From Ottelia alismoides (taxonomy: Eukaryota > Streptophyta > Magnoliopsida > Alismatales > Hydrocharitaceae): a DNA stretch of 64,000 nt. Below, one piece after another: positions 32,967 to 45,289 of the stretch. Made by a program: the position numbers and the translations under genes. The DNA lies in contig JAZKJV010000086.1 of assembly GCA_037367405.1 (NCBI GenBank), forward strand, positions 1,659,001 through 1,723,000, written 5' to 3'. The notes below the pieces were generated by a model. That model did not search any database and was not told the DNA's origin. It saw nothing but the letters and a program-made list of their open reading frames with translations. How positions within the stretch are numbered: position 1 is the stretch's first letter; each line of letters starts with the position of its first letter.

Positions 32967-33069
32967 ACAGAAGGATCAGATAGTTGAGCCGAAAATCACA
33001 AAAATATGATTTTATTTTCTTAATTTTTTTCTTTTTTCTAATTCTACCGAAAAGTTCTCGTCCCTTTCA

Positions 33070-33320
33070 TCACTATAATACTTAGGACGTGCTTTGTCCT
33101 AAGTATAGGGGGATGGATACCTCAAGTTGTTCATTCTTTGATCTCTCATGTGTCCTCTCTTATTGATATTCTACTATACTTAGTGATATTTTACCTAACT
33201 ATAGGAGGGATAGGTCAAGCCAGTGATTTCATGCATTCCTACCCTTGACCCTCCCTGCTTTGTGTACAATATGATATACTTAGGATTATTTCATCCTAAG
33301 TATAGGGAGGAAGTTCAACT
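33070..33320 (+). repeat. Hairpin plus polypurine modules downstream of A3 pol
   Basis: Two near-intact modules: stem tacttaggac / gtcctaagta (33079-33088 and 33096-33105) followed by TAGGGGG; and stem atacttaggat / atcctaagtat (33276-33286 and 33293-33303) followed by AGGGAGG. A worn third lies between (33175-33220). The same module occurs downstream of pol in A1 (51599-51808), so it is a conserved part of these elements. Confidence 0.8.
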
Positions 33321-35351
33321 TCACATTCTTTAATTCATTAGTCATTGTAGTATAGGCTTTTCTATACATAGTACGAGTTATGTCTTCCTTTTTTCTCTCT
33401 AATCTATGAGGACATAGCTTAAGCTAAACATAGGTGGATTTTATATACCTTGTATATACTTTAGCCATAACTCATACTTTCATATTTTCGATAATATGTC
33501 TAATTAATAAAATCCATGTTATTCTCTATAAATACAAGTAATAATCTGGTTAAAATGTATTACAAAATGATTTCAAAAATGGCTGGAAACTTATTTGAAA
33601 AATATTTTGAAAATTGTTTGGAAAACTTTTGCAAAAAATTTTAAACCTTTGTAAAAATAATTTGTTTGCAAAATTCTTTTATTTGTAAATAAAATCTTTT
33701 TTGAAAATCTGTTTACCAATGATTCGAGAAATAGTTTCAAATATCTTTTGAAATATATATACATATATATATATATATTGTTTCAAAAATATTTGCAAAA
33801 TCATCTTCAACCTTTGTATTTTTTATAAAAATATTTGTCAAAATTATTTGCAAAAACATGTTTTCAAAATGCAAAAATGATTTCAAAAAGGTTTTGAGAA
33901 CCTTGTGAATAATAGCTTAAATGAAAACCCTACAAAAATGTATAAAATCGGTATATGAAACTTGTATTCGCTAACACTCATCCTGGATATTCCCATTGTA
34001 AAATCTACTCCAACTCTTGTAAATGCAGAGGCACTCTCATGTAAATAGTTGTGCATGTTCCTTTTACTGACCTTTATTCAAAAATCTCTGAAAAATTAAT
34101 AAATTCAAAATCCAAAAATATTTGCAATACCTTTTCAAAAACCTACATAAAAACTTCCAAACTTTTCCTAAAAATCCATAAAAAGTTAAAACTAGAATGG
34201 CTTCACAAAAATATTTTTCGTAATGATTAAGATAATTGAACAAGTCCGAATTCATATTTGAAGATTGGAGCTTGGTATAGACCTCAATTCACTTAATTTT
34301 AGAGGAACTCGCTAAGGACTGGAATTAGGATACTTCAGGTCACCTTGAATTAATTCTTTAGGTTCCATAAGACTATGTTAATGAGTCGATTCATTATCTC
34401 TAAGTAGAACCGTTCATATCATCCGTAAGATTCTTGAGACAGTGGCTTGACTAGAGACCTTGCACTTAACACTTAGCTCAACTCAGATTGATTGTTGAAA
34501 TATTTGAGAGTCTAAGTCGAGACAATGCTAGGTAGCTTTGTTAAGGGTAGATCAAGAACCATTGTTGTTAGATTGTTGAAATCGATACTCTAACCCCCTT
34601 CTTCTAGTAACCATGATATCTAAAGATTAGAGAAAGATTGAGATAATGCTTTGGATGAGCCATGGTTTGTGGGCGCAACTTTCTTCAAGACCCCAAAAAT
34701 GGATGGACTAAAACGATGATATATCCATCGAGGCACAAGCGAGAATGCAGAGACATGCAAAGTCAAAAAATCCAAAAATGAAGCCTACACTAATAATTAC
34801 ACAAAAATATGAGCTTACAGAAAATACATGCTTATTGGTGGAGACTCGGTTACACTGACCATGCTTTCACAAGGGAATAATGACTACACCGGTCCATTCC
34901 TACTTCTTTTCCCATTCTTATAACTTCTCCCCCTTTCAATTGTAAAGACCAGTGGCACCTGACCTTAGAAGGAAACATATGTCTCCACGAGGATGAGTTA
35001 CTATGAGAGCAGACTCTTTTATAGTTCAACAATTTTGTCTAGGAAGAGCTGAAATATCCACACACATGGAACTATCATTTCAAGGTAGCAAGAGTATGGA
35101 CTGAGAGGATGACTCTGATCTGACTATGAAAAGAACTAGATGATAGGATTATGGAACCTGAGGATTATTTTTTCACACTTCCTAACCTTAACAATGGTTT
35201 TGAACAAACCAATAATCCAAAGGTCTTAACTTTAAACTTTGATTTTAATAAGACAAGTTTAAGAGTCAAAAATCGTTCCAATGTTCTTTTTCTTTTCTTT
35301 ATTTTCATTCTCCGCACTTGTATGAATAAGTGTTTGCTAGGAATAACAAAG
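33321..35351 (+). other. 3' non-coding region of Athila A3
   Basis: 34262-34500 aligns clearly with the reverse complement of 50760-51000 in A1 (shared 'ggagcttg', 'cacttaa', 'agtagag', 'ttgact'). 35200-35350 aligns with A1 just before its polypurine tract ('aataagtgtttgctag'). Between them lies AT-rich sequence with many 'ttgaaaatatttgcaaaa' words. I see no envelope-like frame. Confidence 0.6.
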
Positions 35352-35365
35352 GCAAGTATAGAGGG
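35352..35365 (+). other. Terminal polypurine tract of A3
   Basis: GCAAGTATAGAGGG directly before the LTR start. It corresponds to TTAAGTATAGGGGGG in A1 with small changes. Confidence 0.75.
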
Positions 35366-35890
35366 TGACGAATCTCCTTTTCATCACCTTTATTCTTTCA
35401 TTTTGGCCTTTAAACTCTAGCTAAATGCATGAATATAACATTAATTTGTACAGAATAGCCTTCATTATTTACACTATAAATATTGTATAAAATACTATAT
35501 TAAATGCCAAAATAGAAGAATAAAGAAAAAAAGGAAAAGAAATAAAATACAATATGTATTAATTGACTTTAAACTCTGAAACCTAAGCATCATGAGGATT
35601 GGGTCGACATGGAATTAAGCTAGGAGAGATAAGGGCCAAAAATAACATAAAACCCTAATTTTCAATTTATCAATAAGTCCATTTTGTGGCCTATTATATT
35701 CTTTATTATTTATACCTCAAATCAGTAAAGTTTGAACATGAAACTTGTAGATAAAAAATCAAAGCAAAATACAAAATTTATTTCATCCAAAAATAATGCA
35801 TTGTGTGCTCTACACACTCTGAATAAAAAGGAAAAAAATCAAAAACTTCCTAAACATGTATCTTCTCTGTAGGAACTCAAAATTCACCAA
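35366..35890 (+). repeat. 3' LTR of A3 (U3 part only)
   Basis: Starts TGACGAATCTCC and keeps the imperfect terminal inverted word TGACGAAT/TTTCATCA (35366-35386). The block at 35720-35880 is the reverse complement of 4540-4690 in the A4 LTR. Similarity ends near 35890, so the LTR is truncated. Confidence 0.65.
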
Positions 35891-38320
35891 GTCACTTTTA
35901 TTTATTTAATTGATATGTCCCCCCTCAGGCTACCAAAACTAACAGGATGAGAGTATCGAACCTACGGTCCAGATATGCTCATGATCCATGGTACTCAGCA
36001 AATCATCTTATGCACATTAGATCAACATTTGAAATATAAATAACAATAGGAGAGTAATATAAAATGGAAAGTAAAATATAACATTCATTCTCATTAATAA
36101 TAATTGTCAAGTCCATGTTCATGGAATGAGATACATCATATATTTATAAATCTTGTATAAAAAGTTCTCCAAATATCTCACTACAATGTCTTTCAAATAG
36201 AACATAAAATAATGTAGAAATGAATAAGTTACTCTAAGTAGAATGCACCCTGGTGCAAGTATAACATAGAAAGTTCGATCTCTTCAAAAAGCCGCTAATG
36301 ATGCAGCTGCTGCTCAGCTACACCTGTTGGGTTCACATGAGGGTAACATTATGAGCAATTGTCCAGTAACGACTCTATTCAGTGATATATGCATATATTG
36401 TAAAAGGAACGCCAATTTATTTAAATTTATATTGGATCACGTGGAAACTAATTTTATTTATTCATTTAATAATCATTTGAGTTACTACCATAGTTATCTT
36501 GATATTTATGCCCGCTGACTAGATTTCCCAAAAATATGCAATTAAGAAATTGGACATCCAATCGTGAATCATTTCTTGTATTTTTTAGCACATGCAAGTA
36601 CACAACTCGCAAGCCTCCGCTACGCGGGAACTTGTTTGTTATCTTACGTAAATATTCAAAGACTTTTGTTTAACTAGAACATGAAAAAGATTATAATCCC
36701 AATTTCTCCAGCTTCAACCACATCACAAAACACCTGTCACAATAATAATACTTGAAGTAAAATTAGATGCTGTCACATCTAAATTTAAACCGAGTCTTAA
36801 AATTGTGTATAAGTGAGAAACCAAGAACTCCAATCATGCCATCTACCTAATCCGTCGAGCGGCTACGGATGTTATCGGGCTGTTAGGTGCAACATGTCAT
36901 TCAACTCGTCCGTTCGGGTCGGAACCTTCGTGACAACTACCCGAGGGCCAAGGGTGCATTCCTAATCCCTTATGTAACATAACTCCATCTACCCGATCAC
37001 TATGAATACTTACTAAAGAAGAAATACCCGCCACAAACAAGTAAAATGCTAGAGGCATATTGTAGTTTAAACTTCTTACGTTAATAATCATTGTGTGTAG
37101 ATTGTAACTCAGATAATATTATCTCAATGGTATTCATATTTACATTCTTTATAAAACATTATTTCACTCTATGTTTAATTTCAGTACAAAAAATATCATG
37201 TTCTAAAAAGTATTTATGTTCCATAGAGGTTACCCGTTACACAGTCGTTCATATGCAGCAAGTTATAAATCTCATACATCTCCAAACATTGAGATTCTTA
37301 AGGTAATTTTATTAGTCAAGTCATTAAAGATCCAGTAAAAATCTAACTTTACAACGTCATTTGTATGTTATTGTACTTAAAAGCAATTGTACCTCAAGTA
37401 TATGTAAATGCACTTATTTATTTGTGTATTTGATCTCAAAGCATCTCCTTACTGATTTGGATATAATTTAAAGGTCGCATCTGTTCTCTTGTGTATTAGG
37501 TTAATGGCTAATAGAGGGAAGAAAAAATATATATGATATCATTCAAAGAATGTCGTGCACGTATTTTTTTATATAAACAAAAAGTACATAGGAGTAAATC
37601 ATTACAACTTAATTTCCTAACCGATGAGATTATAAATCTAGTTTTGAATGTAACTACAAGGATGAAACTGGCAGTTGAATTTCAAATCATTCTTAATAGA
37701 TCGACATTTGAAATAATTATTAAATTAGCAAAAACATACGATATTATTGAGCATGGAATATAATCCTATGCATACTACATCTATACCTAATTTTAAAAAA
37801 AATTGCCAATTATATCTAAATTCCTATTGCAACAAAAATGCTACTAATTGATTCAGTAATTATGTCCTTGTTTTACATGTTTACGTTGGAAATTAAGGGT
37901 GGATGTAATTTAATTAAAACAGTTGATGATGAATATAAGTACAAGGAATTAAAGTCCTCACTATTATACTACATGGCCAATGTAAAGAGAATGTTTAGTC
38001 GAGAAGGCAACGAACAGTCTAGTCTTATATGCATCCACAACCTATGAAATGAGCCATAGGTAAATGTATATGTATTACAACTCCAAGTTCCGTATCATCG
38101 TTCTAAATCTTTATTCAAGATGGATAAAAATAATAAACTCGATATTTATACTAAGATTGAGTAGGGAATCTATAACCATAATGTGTAGCCGACAATAAGA
38201 AGGAAATATAACATAATTTTAGGAAAAAAATTTACGACTCTGGATGATTACACACAGGCATTTGGTAAATCATACAATCTAACAAAAGAAGGGAAGAGAC
38301 ATTGTTACTAGTATAGAAAT
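35891..38320. other. Unrecognised AT-rich region with two short open frames
   Basis: Possible worn coding pieces on the plus strand: 37533-37763 (MISFKECRARIFLYKQK onward) and 37838-38047 (contains KGGCNLIKTVDDEYKYKE). The text between and after stays partly open in the same direction up to about 38270 (TLDDYTQAFGKSYNLTKEGK). The amino-acid make-up looks like former protein rather than noise. I cannot name it; an old retroelement or viral insertion is possible. A GC-richer patch lies at 36850-36970. No terminal repeats were found. Confidence 0.35.
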
Positions 38321-38321
38321 C

Positions 38322-38325
<4 letters not shown>

Positions 38326-38361
<36 letters not shown>

Positions 38362-38362
38362 C
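38326..38362. repeat. (TAA)n microsatellite
   Basis: About 12 perfect ATA/TAA units. Confidence 0.95.
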
Positions 38363-38389
38363 AAGGATCGAAGTATGTTCAAGCAGATG

Positions 38390-38960
38390 GGAACAAAGAT
38401 ATGTGGAACCCAACAGCAAGAGGAAGGTATTTATCGTTACCTCCGAGGATGTTCCCTCGAGATCTCCTCTCACGCGGAAATGATATTTATGTCACTCAAT
38501 CAAAGAACGAATGTGCGTACAATGATAACCTCGAGCTCCCCTACATGATGGTGGTTGTAGATCTTCGATCAGAGTACCTTCTCCAACATCGATAGCAGCC
38601 CTCCGCGACCAATTTGGCCAAGGTGGTGGTGCTACAAAAGGGAGAAGGATGATGGTGGTTAGGTTTTTGAGAGGGCATCCTATCAAGTACTATTTATAGA
38701 AGGAGAGTTGAAAATTTGATCCAAATTCGGATCCGGTTCGGATCCATATATAGATCTCGATCATCCAACTTAAAACGTCAATATCTAGAGCTAGGAATGC
38801 AGAATTTTATGTTCTTGGGCTCGTGGAAAGATCTCGATGAGATCTACGAAATGAAGTAGACATTTAATATTTTTTAATATTGAAAATACTCCATAGTTTT
38901 GAAAAAAATACAGTGTTTCATATCATAAAAATCTTAAAGGAAGTCTCGTCCTCGAGACTT
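38390..38960 (-). repeat. LTR-like promoter region, probably of the chromovirus
   Basis: On the minus strand TCTATAAATA (38692-38701) is followed by 'gtacttgatagg' and a GC-richer leader-like block, typical of a plant LTR promoter. It lies just downstream of the minus-strand chromovirus pol, where the 3' LTR is expected. Ends not defined. Confidence 0.4.
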
Positions 38961-39064
38961 AGGAAAACTTATTTTTTATATGAGACTTGGATCCAAACAT
39001 AAAAATCTTAAAGAGAATGAAACCCATAAAAATCCTATAGAGAATTTGAAGTAGGATTTTGTGA

Positions 39065-40860
39065 TCATACCTTCAAAAAGACAGGAGTATTTTTGTCACA
39101 TATTTGCCTCAAGCTTCCACGTAGCCTCCTCCACATTTTGAGTTTGTCATAATACCTTGACCAAAGTGATATTTTCCATCGCAGTTTCTTGACTGTCCGA
39201 TCTAAGATCTACACTTGTGCTTTAGGGAAAAATAAATTTGGTTCGACTGTGAGGTCCTCATAGTTGATCACATACTAATGGCCTCGAATATACTTTCAAA
39301 GGTTTGACATATGAAATACATCATGCACGCTTGCCAAATGTGGAGGAAGTGCTATTCGGTATAAAATCTCAAAAGGGCCAACGAGCCACGATGCCAACAT
39401 TCCCTTGACACCAAATCTTTGAATACCCTTCATTGGAGATACTATCAAGAAAACAAAATCTCCTACCTCAAAATTTAGATCGTGATGCCTCTGATCAACA
39501 TAACTCTTCTGACAACTCTGTGTAGTCAACGATCTCAACCTAGCTATTTCTACGGTTCTTATTATATCCTCGATTATCTTAGTGGATTAAATGTTTCTGT
39601 CTCTCACTTCCTGCCAACACATGTGGTGCATCTCTGCCCATACAATGCCTCAAAAGGTGCCATGTCGATACTAGCATGGTAGCTTTTGTTATAAGTAAAC
39701 TCCACCAAGGGAAGGTGTTCCTTCCAAGATCTTTACCACTCAATGACACATGCTCGGAGAAGGTCCTCAAGGATCTGAATTGTCCTCTCTGATTTCCCAT
39801 CAGTTTGCGGCTGATAGGTTGAACTAAGACACCGTTTGGTTTTTAGGGCCTTCGTGAATTCTCCCCAATAATGCGACGTAAAACGAGAGTCTCTATCAGA
39901 TACAACCTCTCTCGGAATCTCTACAGACGAATAACATGCTGGATATATAACTTGGCCAAATCTACTGAAGTAAAAGTCATGTTTACTAGAATGAAATGCG
40001 TGAATCTGGTTAATCGGTCCACAATAAGCCAAATGGCATCATATCCACCTACTATACGAGGTAAGGATGTCACAAAATCCATTAAGATACTCTCCCATTT
40101 CTACATCGGGATAGGAAGCAATTGTAACAAACCGGGAGAGCGCTTGTGCTCTGCCTTTACTAATTGACAAATAAGGCAACGGCGAACATGTTATGCAACA
40201 TCTCTCTTCATCCCCTCCCATAAAAAGTGTTGTCAGAGGTCTCTATACATTTTTATGCTTCCTTGATGGATAGACAATCTAGAACAGGGAGCCTCGTCTA
40301 AGATATATCTCCTCAACTCATCATCATTAGGGACACATACATGATCTCCCTTCCAGAAGATGGACTCCCATACTCTGAATCCATCAAACTCCTCCTTCAG
40401 ACATCAGTGTAATAAGTCTTATAATTTCTGATCGACCTGTTGACCATGCACAATCTTATACCATAATCCATTGTACTTGGCAGGCACAATTACATCATCT
40501 ATAGTACTATCAAATGGGTACCACTCATTGAGTGTTGTGAGCATATCCCAAGTCTATAACCTTGTTGTGGTGTCCTATGTATTTGCTCTCCTACTCAAAG
40601 CATATGCTACTACATTTCCCTTACCCGGATGGTAAGAGATCGTGCAGTCATAATCGTTCAACAGTTTCATCCATCATCTTTGTCTCATATTCAACTCACA
40701 CTGGTCCCAGATATATTTGAGTCTCTTATGATCTGTAAAAATCTCAAACATGACCCCATATAAATAGTGATGACATATCTTTAATGTAAAGATTATAGCC
40801 GCCAACTTCAAATCATGTGTAGGGTAGTTCCATTCATGGTTCTTTAGTTTTCGTGATGCA
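39065..40860 (-). pseudogene. Chromovirus (Tekay/Del-like) RNase H, integrase and chromodomain remnant
   Basis: Minus-strand pieces in order. RNase H at about 40860-40590: [19 protein letters not shown], then ...YDCTISYHPGKGNVVAYAL. Integrase core at 40032-39733: REVVSDRDSRFTSHYWGEF and TYQPQTDGKSERTIQILEDL, with the second Asp and the Glu of DDE. Integrase C-terminus at 39538-39296: FEVGDFVFLIVSPMKGIQRF, then GPFEI (GPY/F module) and HDVFHMSNL. The end near 39170-39065 encodes a worn chromodomain (NVEEATWKLEANM). Stops and frameshifts throughout. Its upstream part was cut off by the insertion of Athila A2 at 40864. Confidence 0.8.
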
Positions 40861-40863
40861 TAT

Positions 40864-43749
40864 TGATGAATCCGCGATTCATCACTCTAAAAATTGAAAA
40901 TCGAGCTTCGTTCTCGAGTAATAAGCTTCTTTTCTCCATTTATTCTGCACTATTATCATTCATGCACTTGTAAATAATATATGCATTTTAGCATTCATAT
41001 TTGCATTAAATAAGAAGCCCGATTCACTTGTTAATATTCAGCTTTGTATTAGCCTAATTCCCATATCTGTGTATATTTTATACTAACTACAAATCTTATA
41101 AAATCAACTCTATAGTGTATATACTACTTACACTAATAAAATAAAAATATAAAAAAAATACTAACTTGTAAAATTGTCCAATAAAACCCAAATCCAAGTT
41201 TGAGATCAACAACCTTAAAATATAAATATATCTCTCATACAGTGTCTGATTTAGGTCTACTTACTTTTAAAGTTATATACATTCAAAGACCTTCAAAGCA
41301 AGATCAATTTCGTAAAAATCGAAATCCATATGTGAAACATGGCTTTGGGTCCCTATTGTATATTGTACGCATTGACCATAATGCTCTTTATTTTATATTT
41401 TATTTTTTTAATTAATAAAAATACAAAAAATAGATTAAGTTGTAAATATTCCTTTAATATTTTCTTTATTTTTATTTTGATTTATCTCTTATTTAAAAAT
41501 AATAAAAAAATTGCAAAAGATAAAAATACGGTATTTTATACATATAAGGTACCCCCAAAAATATTATTTATAGATGACTTCTTTTGATTTTTAGTCCTTC
41601 ATAAAAGTTGTAGATCTCGTTAAGATGAGCAACTTTTATGTTGATCACTTTTTGACTTGACCCCTTTTGTTGTTTCTTTTTCATTTTTGTTTACATTCAA
41701 TTTGTGATTTTTAAGGGAATGACATGTGGTATCTCCTAGAGCTGCCACGTATGACTCCCATTTATTTTATTTTATTTATTATTTTTAAATTTTTTATTTA
41801 TTTACTTATTTATCTTTACTTATTACTTTTATTAATATTTATTTATTTTAATTATTTACTCTAACTATTTTATTTACCTTTATTTTAATTAATTAATTAA
41901 TTAATATTATTACTTCATTATTATTTGACATTTTATTATTTATTTAAAATAAGTTTAATTAAATTTTTTTATCCTGTCAATTGGCCTCCCCAGTGTGCCA
42001 CGTAGTGCCTCCACCCCTCTCCTTCTCTCAGGCTGGTCACGTGCCTAGCACGTGACCACTCCCCTTCTACCTTGCACGGACCGTACACAACAACCATCTC
42101 CCTCTGCATGCTTCCTCCACAGGACCCGCTGCACGCAATTGCAACCGCCCGTGTCGCGCAACATGCGCCTCTCTCCCACTTCCCCCCATACCCCTCCCAA
42201 CTGCAACCACTAGCCCATGATCTCCATCCACGATGCCAATCTCCTCTGCATCCCAGCTGCTCATAAAAGCTCCTCCTCCTCCATCGTTTCACTCATCTGC
42301 CACTTCAAGCGCTAGGGCACCGAGCGCTGATTCTTCCTTGGTGACAACAACGAAGGGAATCCACTGTTGAGCAACGACTGTGCTCCCTACCGGCGAGATC
42401 CAACAAGTTCCCCTCCTTACTGCTACAACTCTAATCTGGTAGCGTGAAGCTTCAGAGCCTCTCGACCTTTGACCTCTTCGAGTCAATAACCATGACTGAG
42501 ATGCGTGCCAACCACCATCAGGAGATCCTCCTCCAACCCAGGTAACTTATTCCTTTCTTCCCTTCTTCATGCTCTTATCTCTCTATTCTTCTATCTGCTT
42601 TTTCTCCATTCCTTTGTTTCCACTACATTCCCTTATACTCTCAATCACCTCCATCATCCTGTTTCGTCCTCGCTTTCTCCTTCTCCCTTCGAGCGAACCT
42701 CCCTTGCATCGCACCTTGTTCCCCGTGCACCTTCACTGGCCATCATTGACTAGGGCCACCACGCGGTCAACGCCTCATGTTCTGTTGCCACCAATCGTGT
42801 TCTGCCATTTGCTCGACCCTTGCGCCAACCATCTCCATCTCCACGATCGCACACTGTTACAACTCTTTTGCAGGTCTCTCCGCCACCAGCCTCAACCTCG
42901 GTCGAGCTCGCCACCTAGCCGTATCACACAAGAGCAGCACGACACCACCTCATGTCGTGTGAGTCGAAGAAGGTGGAGTTGGTCCTTGCTCATAGGTCGC
43001 ACCGCCAGCAGCCTTTCGCCCCATCAACTATTACCTCGGTACTCGACCGCTCTTCGGCCACCTCATCCTCTCATAGTAGCATCACTTTGCCTCCAGCGAG
43101 CAGTCTCCTTTACGCATGCCTCCAACTCGAGCTCCACCTCGCGTCATGTGTCTACAGAGGTGGAGAGCACCACCAATCTCCTTCGAGCTCCTCTGGCCTA
43201 GTACACGGTCAGCAACCACTCCTCTTCTCCCTCGTCGCCCTCGTGCCATTGAGTCAGCCCTCATCCAGGAGTTGCCTCATCGCCATGCCCCCCGCGTGCA
43301 GTTGGTCATGCACAACCCCAGTTCGAATGTTGTGAGGCCCCTCCACATGCCGTAGGGACCCTGCACCTCTCGTCGGCCTTCCCTTTTCTCGTGCCTCGGG
43401 CCACATGTACAAAACTTGTTGTTAGCTCTTCTTAACCCCACCTCACATGCCTTGCACGTGAGTGCTGGGAATTTGCACCCTAAGCCCCTGGAGTTCGTGG
43501 GGATGATGGTCGCACCACTGCCAGCTCAGCCACGTACGAATCATGTGCTGCATAGGGAGATTTGCACAGACGCCCCTCCATTTCAAGGCATTAGTGCACA
43601 AGTCATGTGACGTCATTGATACATACAACGCATGCGTAGGGAGACAAAATTGCATATGAGCCATCCATCTTCCGGCAAATTCAGAAAAGGACCCCACCAT
43701 TTGGAAGCACGTGAGGTGCACGTGCAAAGGCAGAAAATTTACAGTCAGT
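40864..43749 (+). repeat. 5' LTR of Athila-like element A2 (left part)
   Basis: Starts TGATGAAT-CCGCG-ATTCATCA (40864-40884), the same terminal palindrome as the A1 LTR, directly after the chromovirus remnant. Layout as in the A1 LTR: AT-rich U3, GC-rich block (41990-43400) with a TATA-like 'cataaaagc' (42262-42270), then phrases such as 'tttgcaccctaagcccctgg' (43470) and 'tttgcacagacgcccctcc' (43560), then AT-rich. Open frames of up to 210 codons in the GC-rich block resemble nothing I know and are probably incidental. Confidence 0.65.
42038..42054. promoter_or_regulatory. Twin G-box in the A2 LTR
   Basis: CACGTG-CCTAG-CACGTG, about 210 bases upstream of the TATA-like motif. A second twin lies at 43708-43724 (CACGTG-AGGTG-CACGTG). 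The A1 LTRs have two comparable sites each. Confidence 0.6.
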
Positions 43750-45218
43750 CCCCTCGAAGTCTAGGTAATTGCATGCAAGTCCCCATCAGCATATTTATTT
43801 TTATCAATTTTATTCATGTATTGCATTTAGACCCTTGACTTTGAGACTTAATTTGAACATTCATTGTCTCATCTTGTCATTTTAAAAATTGCATTTTGTA
43901 GACTCTTGCTCTAGCATTGTGGACATTGAATATATTTTTAGAAGTTGTATTTTATTTAATATTACTATTATTGTGGAAAATAGCCTATTTTACCCACTAC
44001 ATGATGTTTAAATGATATTGAATTAATCTGTGTTCTAAAAATTGCAAAAAATCAAAGTAGCTAGAGTTTAGAGTTTTCTACATTTTTCCTAAACTTCATC
44101 ACATTTGCATGAATATCGAGGTCAGAATAAATGAAATAGTAATTTTAATAATTTATTTTTAATTAATTTCTCATGTAGCATTTTTAGGAACTAAAATTTG
44201 TTCTGGATACCTCTCACATAGGCCTATCTAAGATAATTTAATTTCTAAGAAATATTAATATTTGGTATTTACTAAAATTAATTTACTCAAAATCACCTTG
44301 TCTGCATTGTTTAATCCATAATTAATTTATTTTGAATCCAAAAATTACAAAAAATTAAAGTAGTTTAATTTCATCATTTTTCACATTTTAACCAAGTTTA
44401 AGAATTTTTGACATTATTTTGAACTAAATTTACATTTTAGTCCCTCAACTTAGTAAAAAAGGTATGTCAATCATGTAACATTTAAACATTAATTTAGTCT
44501 AGGTAAGTGCATGAAAGTCCCCCTGAAGTCTAGGTAAATGCATGCAAGTCCCCATCATCATATTTATTTTTATCAATTTTATTCATGTATTGAAATTAGA
44601 CCCCTTGACTTTGGGCCTTAATTTGAACATTCATTTAATCTCATCTTGTCATTTTAAAAATTGCATTTGTAGACTCTTGCTCTAGCATTGTGGAATTCAA
44701 ATATATTTTAAGAAGTTGTCTTTTATTTAATATTGCTATTGTTGTGGAAAGTAGCCTATTTAACCTACTACATAATGTTTAAATGATATTGAATTAATAT
44801 GTGTTCTAAAAATTGCAAAAAAATTACAATAGCTAGAGTTTAGAGTTTTCTACATTTTGCCTAAACTTCATCACATTTGCATGAATATCGAGGCCAGAAT
44901 AAATGAAATAGTGATTTAAATAACTGATTTTTATTTAATTCCTCACATAGCATTTTTAGGAACTAAAATTTGTTCTGGATACCTCTCACATAGGCTTATC
45001 TAAGATAATTTAATTTATGAAAAATATATTAATATGTGGTATTTATTAAAATTAGATTACTCAAAATCATCTAGTTTGCATTGTTTAATCCATAATTAAT
45101 TTATTTTGAATACAAAAATTACAAAAAAATAAACTAGTTTAATTTCATCATTTTTCACATTTTAACTAAGTTTGAGAATTGTTTGACATTATTTTGATTG
45201 AAATTTACATTTTAATCC
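43750..45218 (+). repeat. Tandem duplication of about 0.7 kb in the A2 LTR
   Basis: 43750-44452 and 44519-45218 are direct repeats of about 90% identity by eye. Shared landmarks: 'gtctaggtaa', 'gcatgcaagtccccatca', 'agactcttgctctagcattg', 'ctggatacctctcacatagg'. The space between (44453-44518) ends with a third small copy of 'gtctaggtaagtgcatgaaa'. Confidence 0.8.
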
Positions 45219-45289
45219 TAATAGATCTCAGATCTCATCTTAGATTACTTCAGATTAAGATTTTAGTCCCAGCATTTTAACCAACTTAG

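Noticed and set aside
36590..36640. Helitron end near 'cctccgctacgcgggaac'
   Set aside because: A hairpin-like GC word alone; no CTRR end, no matching 5' end and no Rep/helicase frame.
42569..43201. 210-codon frame in the A2 LTR
   Set aside because: Low-complexity Ser/Pro/His/Leu content from CT-rich LTR sequence, and overlapping frames on the same strand.
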